64,000 bases of DNA from Sphingobacterium sp. FBM7-1 (GTDB lineage Bacteria > Bacteroidota > Bacteroidia > Sphingobacteriales > Sphingobacteriaceae): NCBI RefSeq assembly GCF_020687765.1, contig NZ_JAJEWJ010000001.1:62001-126000 (forward strand), in the 5' to 3' direction. The position numbers and the translations under genes are program-made. Under the pieces are notes generated by a model, which was not told where the DNA came from, made no database searches, and worked only from the letters and a program-made list of their open reading frames with translations. Shown here piece after piece: positions 16,954 through 24,542 of this stretch. The stretch's first letter is position 1; each line of letters begins with the position of its first letter.

Positions 16954-17697
16954 TTAAATCGTCGTTATGGTACACGTTTTATAATTCCATTCCTTAATGT
17001 CTACTTGATATTGGGTTTGGTCAATTAAGGGACCACGGCAGACTTTCTCCAAGGGGGGAGGAAGGTCATATTGCTCGTTTGCACGGGAAATAAGCTGATC
17101 AAAAAGCCATTTAGGAACGATGTCGCGGTAATCTGCGGGATAAACAAACTGGAAAATAAGCAACTGTGCTAATAACAAATGCCAATGAGGATCTATTCGC
17201 CGTAAGAGTAGTTCCCAGTTTACATTTTTCCCGTATTTTAATAGGATATGGTTAATATCCGCATTATCATTCCGTTCGCGGTTCTGTACATATATTTTAC
17301 ACCAAATTAGCTCTTCCACCGGTATGAATTTTACAGGTATATCCATAAATGTACCGCGAGATGCCCTTTCATACCAGGAATCATCTACGGTACATATATT
17401 ATTGACGGTGTCAAAAATAATGTCTATAAAATATTCGCCATGAAATACCTTCGCTAGCCAACGTACATCGGTTAATTGAGTCTCGTAACCTTGAGCAGCG
17501 AAATACTTCAAGATTTTAGGGTATTCACTACTTTTACAAAAAATATCCAAGTCTTTAGTGTCGCGGAATATACCCGTATAATGAAACATGGCAAAAGCTC
17601 CTCCCAGCATAAACTGACAGTCGCCGTCGCGCAAAACTTGGAGTGCTTCTCGATAAAAAGCTGCCGACGCTTGTTTTTGTTCCTGGGTTGTTATCAT
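16954..17697 (-). CDS. Nucleotidyltransferase-fold protein (minimal NTase type)
   Basis: This 247-residue protein has a nucleotidyltransferase core: FMLGGAFAMFHYTGIFRDTKDLDIF supplies the G-G-x-A...D-x-D catalytic pattern (residues 31-55), and the third acidic residue is probably in FIDIIFDTVN. The C-terminal half (WELLLRRIDPHWHLLLAQLL) is helical. Homologues of this type act on tRNA, antibiotics or other proteins, so the target cannot be given. I chose MITTQEQ at 17697; an upstream in-frame ATG at 17724 is less likely. Coupled to the phosphoesterase. Confidence 0.75.
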   Translation of the reverse strand: MITTQEQKQASAAFYREALQVLRDGDCQFMLGGAFAMFHYTGIFRDTKDLDIFCKSSEYPKILKYFAAQGYETQLTDVRWLAKVFHGEYFIDIIFDTVNNICTVDDSWYERASRGTFMDIPVKFIPVEELIWCKIYVQNRERNDNADINHILLKYGKNVNWELLLRRIDPHWHLLLAQLLIFQFVYPADYRDIVPKWLFDQLISRANEQYDLPPPLEKVCRGPLIDQTQYQVDIKEWNYKTCTITTI

Positions 17698-17807
17698 ACC
17701 GTATACTTTGTCTATTTTGAACAACTCACAGGCGTTTTTGTTCCAGCTGTAATAAAACCCGATTACATGCCATGTGGCTTCAGCTGATTTAAAGAAGACG
17801 TATAAAA

Positions 17808-17835
17808 GAAAAACCCCGGAATTTACCCGGGGCTT
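17808..17835 (-). terminator. Terminator of dnaJ
   Basis: On the minus strand CCCCGG and CCGGGG enclose a 7-base loop and TTTTTC follows. It lies 25 bases beyond the dnaJ stop. Confidence 0.75.
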
Positions 17836-17859
17836 ACTTAAAATAGAATTATTGTGGAT

Positions 17860-19011
17860 TTATTCAAAATATTCTTTAATCCGCTCAAAGAATGATTTTT
17901 CACTCTTCCCCGGTTGGGGTTTAAAATTTGCAGACGATTTTAACTTTTCTAGGACAGACCGCTCTTCTGGAGAGACAGCTTTTGGAGTCCATACGTTCAC
18001 GTATACTAATTGATCTCCTTTATGATAAGAATTGACCTCTGGCACACCTTTGCCTTTTAAGCGCAAGATTTTTCCACCCTGCGTTCCCGGATCAATTTTT
18101 ATTTTTGCTTTCCCGTCGATAGTAGGGATTTCTACGCTAGTACCAAGGGCTGCGTCAGCAAAATTAATGTATAGATCATAGATGATATTAATGCCATCCC
18201 GTTTTAAAGTTTCATGCGGAATCTCTTCGACAAGAATGATTAGATCTCCAGGAATCCCGCCTCTTGGTGCCGCATTTCCTTTTCCACTCATCGACAGCTG
18301 CATGCCCTCACTTACGCCTGCAGGGATGTTGATCGCTATCGTTTCTTCTCCTCTTTCTAAACCCTCGCCACGACAGGTAGTACATTTGGAAGTAATTTCT
18401 ACCCCCTCGCCATTACAAGTTGGACAGGTGCTGGTCGTTTGCATTTGTCCGAGAATGGTGTTCGTTACACGCCGGACAGATCCCGCACCACCACAGGTTT
18501 TACAGGTCTGATGCGATGATTTGTCTTTTGCTCCCGTACCGCTACAGGTATGACACTGTACCTGCTTGTTTACTTTAACTTTCTTTTCTACGCCTTTAGC
18601 AATCTCTTCTAAAGTCAGTTTTACTTTAATACGAAGATTAGTGCCGCGCTGAACACGTCGGCCTCCTCCGCTGCGGCCTCCTCCTCCAAAAAAGCTCTCG
18701 AAAGGATGGCCTCCACCGAAAATATCTCCAAACTGGCTGAAGATATCTTCCATATTCATCCCGCCGCCTCCACCGAAGCCGGAAGCAGAATTGCCCGCAT
18801 GACCAAATTGATCATATCGTTGGCGTTTTTCTGGATTGCTTAATATTTCATAAGCTTCTGCAGCTTCTTTAAATTTCTCTTCTGCCTCTTTATCATCCGG
18901 ATTTTTATCCGGGTGATATTTTATCGCGAGTTTGCGATATGCAGACTTGATTTCAGATGCCTCTGCAGATTTTGAAACACCTAATATATCGTAATAATCT
19001 CTTTTTGACAT
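17860..19011 (-). CDS. dnaJ: Chaperone DnaJ (Hsp40)
   Basis: This 383-residue co-chaperone stimulates DnaK ATPase. The J domain (residues 1-70) has the HPD motif in [11 protein letters not shown] Gly/Phe-rich linker (residues 72-130) follows. The zinc-finger region has four CxxCxGxG-type repeats ([35 protein letters not shown]). The C-terminal substrate-binding domains are complete. The gene lies 4 bases downstream of grpE, and the two form an operon. dnaK is not in this window. Confidence 0.97.
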   Translation of the reverse strand: MSKRDYYDILGVSKSAEASEIKSAYRKLAIKYHPDKNPDDKEAEEKFKEAAEAYEILSNPEKRQRYDQFGHAGNSASGFGGGGGMNMEDIFSQFGDIFGGGHPFESFFGGGGRSGGGRRVQRGTNLRIKVKLTLEEIAKGVEKKVKVNKQVQCHTCSGTGAKDKSSHQTCKTCGGAGSVRRVTNTILGQMQTTSTCPTCNGEGVEITSKCTTCRGEGLERGEETIAINIPAGVSEGMQLSMSGKGNAAPRGGIPGDLIILVEEIPHETLKRDGINIIYDLYINFADAALGTSVEIPTIDGKAKIKIDPGTQGGKILRLKGKGVPEVNSYHKGDQLVYVNVWTPKAVSPEERSVLEKLKSSANFKPQPGKSEKSFFERIKEYFE

Positions 19012-19015
19012 TTTC

Positions 19016-19558
19016 TTATTGACCTATTACCACCTTTGCGAAGCGGATTACTTTATCATGGAGGAAGTAACCTTTTTCTACTACATCTATAATTTTATTC
19101 TTTAATTCTTCTGATGGGGCAGGGATGGCAGTAATGGCTTCCTGATATTCGGCATCAAAAGGTTGTCCGATAAGATTTTCCATTTCTTTCAATCCCTCAT
19201 TTGCCAATGTTTTTTTGAACTTTTGGCTAACCAATTCGACACCTTCTTTTACCGGAGCTACCTCTTGCGCTGTTTCCATGGCTGCCAAAGCGCGGTCAAA
19301 GTCGTCGAGAATAGGTAAAATCTTAATCAAAACGTCTTTACTGGCAGCTTGTATAAGCTCTACCCGTTCTTTAGAAGTTCTCTTTTTATAATTATCAAAC
19401 TCAGCAAACAGGCGTGTATATTTATCATTCGCATTTGTTAATTCCTGCTGTAAACGTTCTTCCGCTGTTTCTTCTGGTTGTACCGTATTTTCTTCCGAAG
19501 TGGAGTCAACAGACGCTAAATTTTCGTCTTGAATATTGTTTTCCTGTTCGTTCATCAT
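19016..19558 (-). CDS. grpE: Nucleotide exchange factor GrpE
   Basis: This 180-residue protein promotes ADP release from DnaK. The acidic N-terminus ([17 protein letters not shown]) leads into a long coiled coil (residues 30-90, [22 protein letters not shown]), followed by the four-helix bundle and beta-wing (LGP-like segment [33 protein letters not shown] at the end). It is the first gene of grpE-dnaJ. The upstream region lacks a CIRCE element. Confidence 0.95.
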   Translation of the reverse strand: MMNEQENNIQDENLASVDSTSEENTVQPEETAEERLQQELTNANDKYTRLFAEFDNYKKRTSKERVELIQAASKDVLIKILPILDDFDRALAAMETAQEVAPVKEGVELVSQKFKKTLANEGLKEMENLIGQPFDAEYQEAITAIPAPSEELKNKIIDVVEKGYFLHDKVIRFAKVVIGQ

Positions 19559-19621
19559 ATCTATAATATAGCCTACATTAATATTCGTAATATATGTTCA
19601 ATAATATTGCCAACACAAATA

Positions 19622-19673
19622 AAACCGACACCCTGTCAGTCTATTCGGAGATAAACTACCAAAATGTCGGTTT
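19622..19673 (-). terminator. Long-loop inverted repeat downstream of ftsE
   Basis: AAACCGACA and TGTCGGTTT form a 9-bp stem around a 34-base loop. On the minus strand it is followed by TATTTG. It lies between the ftsE stop and grpE and may terminate the ftsE operon. The motif CTGTCAG also appears twice in this gap. Confidence 0.45.
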
Positions 19674-19698
19674 CGTGATGTTCTGTCAGTGTAATGTC

Positions 19699-20385
19699 CT
19701 ATAGAGTTACCTCGTCATATAGGGCGGTATCTGCGGTTTTAATAATCCGCGCAGGCATGTTTTTTATAATCTGGTAATCGTGTGTTGCCATCAACACGGC
19801 TGTTCCTGATGCTGCAATATCTCTTAATAGAAGTACGATTTCTTCGGAGGTCGCTGGGTCAAGATTTCCGGTTGGCTCATCCGCAAGGATAATTTCGGGA
19901 TTGTTTAATAGCGCCCGGGCGATTACCACTCGTTGTTGTTCACCGCCTGATAGTTCGTGCGGCATTTTACGCAATTTAGAGCGTAAACCTACTTTTTCCA
20001 ATACATCCAACATCCGGTTTTCGATCAGTCCACGGTCTGTCCAGCCGGTTGCTTTCAAAGCAAATTCGAGGTTCTTTTCTACTGTTCGATCATTCAATAG
20101 ATGGAAATCTTGAAAGACAATGCCTAGTTTTCTGCGAAGATACGGGACATCGTTTTCGTGGAGTTTTTTAAGGTCGAAGCCTGCTACCATTCCTTCGCCG
20201 CTGGTAATATAAAGATCCCCGTATATTATTTTCAATAAACTACTTTTTCCCGTTCCGGATTGACCGATCAAATAGATGAATTCGCCTTGGTTGATGTCGA
20301 GGTTAACATGCGATAGCACCAAATGTTTTTGTTGGTATATATCTACGTTTTTTAATTTGATAACTGTATTGTTTGCTGTCGTCAT
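19699..20385 (-). CDS. ftsE: Cell-division ATP-binding protein FtsE
   Basis: This 228-residue ABC ATPase works with membrane partner FtsX to activate peptidoglycan hydrolases at the septum. Motifs: Walker A GQSGTGKSS (residues 37-45), Q-loop VFQDFHLLNDRTVEKN, signature LSGGEQQR, Walker B IILADEPTGNLDP and H-loop MATHDYQ. The sequence style (KNVDIYQQ, DFHLLNDRTVEKNLEFAL) is that of Bacteroidota FtsE. ftsX is not adjacent, as is usual in this phylum. It heads toward grpE but with a 140-base gap. Confidence 0.88.
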   Translation of the reverse strand: MTTANNTVIKLKNVDIYQQKHLVLSHVNLDINQGEFIYLIGQSGTGKSSLLKIIYGDLYITSGEGMVAGFDLKKLHENDVPYLRRKLGIVFQDFHLLNDRTVEKNLEFALKATGWTDRGLIENRMLDVLEKVGLRSKLRKMPHELSGGEQQRVVIARALLNNPEIILADEPTGNLDPATSEEIVLLLRDIAASGTAVLMATHDYQIIKNMPARIIKTADTALYDEVTL

Positions 20386-20391
20386 ACTGTT

Positions 20392-20595
20392 TTATACATC
20401 TATTTTTTTTATTTGACCAAAGGGCATTTCCGTTACAATCTGCATGATATAGTCGGCTTTGTCACCTAACCCTATTTTTTCTAAGGATTTATCTGGTCTA
20501 TCTACACGAAAATAGGCCAATAAAGTAAATGCTTCGTCCCGCAGTTGGACATAATCGGGGATTTTCGCCACGCCTTTAACTTTAATTACATACAT
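20392..20595 (-). CDS. Small conserved hypothetical protein
   Basis: This 67-residue protein (MYVIKVKGVAKIPDYVQLRD, YFRVDRPDKSLEKIGLGDKA, MPFGQIKKIDV) has no motif that I recognise. It sits 6 bases upstream of ftsE and 13 bases downstream of the acyl-CoA reductase gene, so it belongs to the same transcript. It looks like a small soluble alpha/beta protein. Confidence 0.6.
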   Translation of the reverse strand: MYVIKVKGVAKIPDYVQLRDEAFTLLAYFRVDRPDKSLEKIGLGDKADYIMQIVTEMPFGQIKKIDV

Positions 20596-20608
20596 CCTAA
20601 CAAAGTTA

Positions 20609-21622
20609 TCATTTTTTTTCAGAAAGAAATTTCAATACATCTACTCCGTCAGCGTAGTCCGTTAAAGCAGGACATTGGCTACCTCCTAAAGGAAACGTCG
20701 GAATACCTGTTTCTATTGTGGCTTCGGTAACGATACACTGTATTTTATCCGCTTGTGCTTCCAATTGTGCCCTAACAGGATCAAGTTGCTCATATTCTTC
20801 AAAAAATACAGTTGCCAATGGAGAAGTAAACCGTATGTCCTCCTTGAGCAACATAAAACCATTATCGAAATGCCGGTCGCCGTTAATTAAATAGATGGAT
20901 TTATTGTAATCGTAATTGTTGACATACTTATGGTGTTCTTTGACGGCGTTATAATCTTCCATAGCTTCAAAAAACAAATGGAAGTCGTACCCTTGAGGAA
21001 TGTACAGTTTTGAAACCGAACGACATCCGAGCCCAAAATAATCAAAAATATCAGCTCCCAAGGCTTTTAATTGTCCCTTAGATTCCCTACCTGTTAGGAT
21101 AGCAATTGCGTTTCTATTTTTTCGAATGATATGCGGTTTTTTCCCAAAGTAATAATCAAAGTACCGCGAACTATTGTCACTTCCGGTGGCAATAATTAAG
21201 TCATATTGTTGCAGCCTTTCGACTAATTGAATTTTCTTTTCAAAGGCAGGCTCTATGGTGATGAGTTCGTCAAGAACGAATTTTGTGAGGCCGGCATCGT
21301 CCGAAGATAATTTAATTTGTGCATGAAAACCAGCTAGAAGCACACAAAGGATATCATGGAAACCCACTAAAGGGATATTGCCTGCTAATATCAATCCCAC
21401 AACCTTGTCGGATTCGCCAAACGGGTAGGAAGCTATCCATGGTGTAAGTTTCTCAGCGGTGAGATTGGAAGACCAAACCTGAAATTGCTTTTTAGTATTC
21501 GCTGGGGTATACCAAGGATTTTTAAAAGCAGCCTGTTGCAAAACATTGTTTATCTTTTCTTGGTCGGAAGCGAGTAGTTTACCCAATGCTACAAAGGCAT
21601 CTATTCGTTGTTTCTGTGTCAA
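20609..21622 (-). CDS. Acyl-CoA reductase (LuxC family)
   Basis: This 337-residue protein belongs to the LuxC/aldehyde-dehydrogenase-like acyl-CoA reductase family, which reduces fatty acyl groups to aldehydes with NADPH. Supporting segments are VVGLILAGNIPLVGFHD (cofactor region), IATGSDNSSRYFDYYF, the loop FGLGCRSVSKLYIPQGY with the candidate catalytic Cys, and FPLGGSQCPALTDYADGVD near the end. The only plausible start is TTG at 21622, because an in-frame stop lies three codons upstream. It heads the operon with the 67-residue protein and ftsE. The divergent neighbour is a ferredoxin. Physiological substrate unknown. Confidence 0.82.
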   Translation of the reverse strand: MTQKQRIDAFVALGKLLASDQEKINNVLQQAAFKNPWYTPANTKKQFQVWSSNLTAEKLTPWIASYPFGESDKVVGLILAGNIPLVGFHDILCVLLAGFHAQIKLSSDDAGLTKFVLDELITIEPAFEKKIQLVERLQQYDLIIATGSDNSSRYFDYYFGKKPHIIRKNRNAIAILTGRESKGQLKALGADIFDYFGLGCRSVSKLYIPQGYDFHLFFEAMEDYNAVKEHHKYVNNYDYNKSIYLINGDRHFDNGFMLLKEDIRFTSPLATVFFEEYEQLDPVRAQLEAQADKIQCIVTEATIETGIPTFPLGGSQCPALTDYADGVDVLKFLSEKK

Positions 21623-21665
21623 AATCTTTTAATTTAGAACCGTTCTGATTTTTTTTTAAAGTATA

Positions 21666-21698
21666 TTTGCCTGTGTTTAAAAATAACTACTAACTTTG
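21666..21698 (+). promoter_or_regulatory. Promoter of the ferredoxin gene
   Basis: TTTG at 21666-21669 and TAACTTTG at 21691-21698 are separated by 21 bases. The transcript would start near 21703, giving a leader of about 55 bases. Confidence 0.75.
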
Positions 21699-21757
21699 TA
21701 GTGTTATTTCAAGGACGAGACAAAATTAGTTTATTTATTATAATTGTGAGGTGATAA

Positions 21758-22108
21758 ATGGCAATTAAAATTACAGACGAGTGTATAAATTGCGGGGCAT
21801 GCGAACCCGAATGCCCGAACAACGCTATATATGATGCAGGTGTATCTTGGAAATTTTCTGATGGTACAGCTTTAGATGGTTTGATTGATTTTGGAGATGG
21901 TGTAACATTAGACGCTAATGAATCCCAAGATGCCATTTCTAATGAGGTATATTATATCGTTTCGGACAAATGTACGGAATGTAAAGGCTTCCATGATGAG
22001 CCACAGTGTGCGGCAGTTTGTCCGGTAGATTGCTGTGTGGAAGATGAAGAAGTTGTAGAATCAGAAGAAGAACTTCTAGCTAAGAAAGCTTGGCTTCACG
22101 CTGAATAA
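21758..22108 (+). CDS. 4Fe-4S dicluster ferredoxin
   Basis: This 116-residue electron carrier has two cluster motifs: CINCGACEPECPNNAI (CxxCxxCxxxCP, residues 9-24) and CTECKGFHDEPQCAAVCPVDC (residues 72-92). The second motif has an 8-residue spacing between Cys 2 and Cys 3, as in Alvin-type/bacterial YfhL ferredoxins. An acidic insertion of about 45 residues separates the clusters, and the tail is also acidic (EDEEVVESEEELL). It is monocistronic, with a clear promoter and terminator. Confidence 0.93.
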   Translation: MAIKITDECINCGACEPECPNNAIYDAGVSWKFSDGTALDGLIDFGDGVTLDANESQDAISNEVYYIVSDKCTECKGFHDEPQCAAVCPVDCCVEDEEVVESEEELLAKKAWLHAE

Positions 22109-22138
22109 AAAGAACTTACTTTTCAATAAATATAAAAG

Positions 22139-22170
22139 AGCATTGCTGTTACATATCGGCAATGCTTTTT
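22139..22170 (+). terminator. Terminator of the ferredoxin gene
   Basis: AGCATTGC pairs with GCAATGCT (12-base loop) and TTTTTT follows. Confidence 0.85.
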
Positions 22171-22237
22171 TATTTGGTATTACTTAGTTTGGGAGAAACA
22201 CAAGCTCGATACTTTAAAAGGATTTTTTAATAATCTG

Positions 22238-22265
22238 AATACTAAAAATATTAGTATTATATTTG
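22238..22265 (+). promoter_or_regulatory. Damage-response operator and promoter of imuA-imuB-dnaE2
   Basis: AATACTAA (22238-22245), 5 bases (AAATA), TTAGTATT (22251-22258) is a perfect palindrome. It runs directly into TATATTTG (22258-22265), an exact TAnnTTTG -7 element, so a bound dimer would occlude the promoter spacer. A ribosome-binding site (AAAGGAGA) and the imuA ATG at 22287 follow. A LexA-like repressor is the expected ligand for this cassette; the identity of that repressor is inference. Confidence 0.75.
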
Positions 22266-22286
22266 TCTCGTAGAAAGGAGACAGTG

Positions 22287-23027
22287 ATGAAAAAATCTGG
22301 CGAGAAATCGATATGCATAGCCGAGCTACAAAACCAAATACTACAATGGCAAGGCTTTAAACAAGTAGAGAGAAAGCACGACGGGTTAGGTTTGGGCGAG
22401 CTTGAACAGGCTTTCCCCGGGAATGTTTTCCCGGTGGGGGCTTTACATGAGTTTATCTGTGGAAATAAAGAAGAGGAAGCAGCGTCGAGCGGTTTTCTCG
22501 GTAGTTTATTGTCTTTTTTGATCCAGAAAGACGGTGTCGTTTTATGGATCAGTGGGTCGGATCAGCTCTTTGCACCCGCGATGACCTCCTTTGGTCTCGA
22601 GCCAGACCGTATCATTTTTGTTCAGATTCAAAAGCAGAAAGACTTGTTGTGGGCATTGGAAGAAGGTCTGAAATGTACCGCTGTAAAAGTTGTTGTTGCT
22701 GAAATACAGGAGATCAACTTTGTACAATCCCGAAGGTTGCAGCTGGTGGTAGAGAAGAGTCAGGTTACCGGTTTATTATTACGGTTCCAACCACGGGTAT
22801 TAGGAGCTACAACCTGTGCGGTCCGCTGGCATATTCGTCCCCGTCCGAGCTACGTGCAAGACAATATGCCTGGTGTAGGCTTCCCGGTTTGGGAAGCTGA
22901 ACTATTAAAAGTTAAAAATGGACAACCCAGTCGTTGGCAACTCATTTGGAAGCAGGGGAATTTGTTGGTGGAGCAATTGTATAAAGCGAAAGTTTCCGTT
23001 TCTACCGACAAAAGAAAGGTAGGTTAA
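22287..23027 (+). CDS. imuA: ImuA, RecA-like translesion accessory protein
   Basis: This 246-residue protein belongs to the ImuA (SulA/RecA-like) family that works with ImuB and DnaE2 in damage-induced mutagenesis. A degenerate RecA fold is visible: FPVGALHEFICGNKEEEAASSGFLGSLL lacks a proper Walker A, VLWISGSDQLFAPAMTSFGL is the Walker-B-like region, and CAVRWHIRPRPS lies near the end. The ATG at 22287 follows a good Shine-Dalgarno sequence (GAAAGGAG). An in-frame TTG at 22263 falls within the -7 element and is rejected. The gene precedes imuB by one base. Confidence 0.88.
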   Translation: MKKSGEKSICIAELQNQILQWQGFKQVERKHDGLGLGELEQAFPGNVFPVGALHEFICGNKEEEAASSGFLGSLLSFLIQKDGVVLWISGSDQLFAPAMTSFGLEPDRIIFVQIQKQKDLLWALEEGLKCTAVKVVVAEIQEINFVQSRRLQLVVEKSQVTGLLLRFQPRVLGATTCAVRWHIRPRPSYVQDNMPGVGFPVWEAELLKVKNGQPSRWQLIWKQGNLLVEQLYKAKVSVSTDKRKVG

Positions 23028-23028
23028 A

Positions 23029-24534
23029 ATGGGAAAAAGATATGCGGTACTGTGGTTACCTTATCTGCTGACGGATTGGTACACAAAGCATCACCTAGAT
23101 TGCGCCGATGAGCCCCTTGTATTTACCGTCCAGCTGCGAGGAAGAATGGCTGTTTCGGCAGTCAACCCGCATGCAGAACAGCTTGGTGTTGTGCCGCAGA
23201 TGCTGCTGGCAGATGCCCGTGCGGCCGTTCCCCAATTGAACGTATTGTCGGATAAGCCGGCGCGCAAGGATAAGCTGTTGAGGGCTATCGGACTGTGGTG
23301 CATACGCTATACACCTTTAGTGGCTGTAGATACAACAGGTTGTCTGATTTTAGATATTACCGGATGTGCTCACCTTTGGGGTGGAGAAATAGCTTATCTT
23401 CAAGAAATTGACCGACAGCTCTGTCAGCGAGGTTATCAGGTCCGATCGGCGATTGCCTCCACTATTGGAGCTGCATGGGCCCTAGCGCGTTATGGTATCT
23501 CTGGAACCATCGTACCGGAAGGAATACCAGAAAAACCCTTATTGGCATTGCCTATTGCTTGCTTGCGTTTGGAACTCAGTTTGGTCGAAAAGTTGTTGAA
23601 GCTTGGATTCCGTACGGTGGGACACGTGATAGGCCTGCCTGATCAAGTATTGAAAAGACGTTTTGGAAACGAGCTCGTGCAACGTTTAGCACAGACGATG
23701 GGGAAAGAAGAGGAGTTTATCATCGACCCCCTAAAACCTGTTTTACCTTATACAGAGCGTCTCCCTTGTCTGGAGCCGATTAAAACAGCCAAAGGTATTG
23801 AGATAGCGATCGAAAAATTGCTGGATAAATTATGTCAACGTCTGATTGGAGAGGGAAAAGGGGTACGCAAAGTAAAATTATCATGCTATCGCATAGACGG
23901 CAAAATAACATCTATCGAGATTGGAACAAATCGCGCTTCAGCCCATGTCAAACATCTGCTGGGTTTATTCAAACAAAAAATTGCTGCCCTAGCACCGGGT
24001 TTGGGAGTGGAAGTTTTCGTGTTAGAAGGGATTAGCGTAGAAGATGCTACCCCCGTTCAAGAATTATTATGGAGTGGAGAAGGAAGCTTGGATCAAGAGG
24101 CATTGGCCGAATTACTAGATAAATTTAAAGGAAAAGATCCTACTTGTTCTATTCGTCGGTTTTTGCCGGATGAACACCATTGGCCAGAACGGTCTATAAG
24201 ATTAGCTACATCCTTAACCGAAAAGCGAATGATAGCATGGGGTAGAGATCGTCCGCGTCCAGTAAGGATCTTGACTCCTCCTCATCCCGTTGCAGTAACT
24301 GCCCCTATTCCGGATTATCCACCTATGTTATTCCGTTACAAAGGAGAGGTCCATCTTATCAAAAAAGCAGATGGCCCGGAACGAATAGAACGAGAATGGT
24401 GGGTAGAACAAGGAGAACATCGTGATTATTATTATGTGGAAGATGATCAGGGGAGAAGGTACTGGCTGTTTCGTCTAGGGCATTATCAAGGAGACCGTTC
24501 TTCCAATTGGTATGTACATGGATTTTTTGCGTAA
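23029..24534 (+). CDS. imuB: ImuB, Y-family polymerase-like protein
   Basis: This 501-residue protein has the Y-family fold: N-terminal RYAVLWLPYLLTDWY, LDITGCAHLWGGE (the conserved ITGCAHLFGGE-like segment) and a helix-hairpin-helix-like FRTVGHVIGLPDQVLKRRFG. The N-terminal catalytic Asp of true Y-family polymerases is replaced (AVLWLPYL), consistent with ImuB acting as a scaffold linking DnaE2 and the beta clamp rather than as a polymerase. The C-terminus (YYYVEDDQGRRYWLFRLGHY) is the ImuB-specific part. It is the second gene of the operon. Its stop lies 8 bases before the dnaE2 ATG. Confidence 0.93.
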   Translation: MGKRYAVLWLPYLLTDWYTKHHLDCADEPLVFTVQLRGRMAVSAVNPHAEQLGVVPQMLLADARAAVPQLNVLSDKPARKDKLLRAIGLWCIRYTPLVAVDTTGCLILDITGCAHLWGGEIAYLQEIDRQLCQRGYQVRSAIASTIGAAWALARYGISGTIVPEGIPEKPLLALPIACLRLELSLVEKLLKLGFRTVGHVIGLPDQVLKRRFGNELVQRLAQTMGKEEEFIIDPLKPVLPYTERLPCLEPIKTAKGIEIAIEKLLDKLCQRLIGEGKGVRKVKLSCYRIDGKITSIEIGTNRASAHVKHLLGLFKQKIAALAPGLGVEVFVLEGISVEDATPVQELLWSGEGSLDQEALAELLDKFKGKDPTCSIRRFLPDEHHWPERSIRLATSLTEKRMIAWGRDRPRPVRILTPPHPVAVTAPIPDYPPMLFRYKGEVHLIKKADGPERIEREWWVEQGEHRDYYYVEDDQGRRYWLFRLGHYQGDRSSNWYVHGFFA

Positions 24535-24542
24535 AAGGAATC

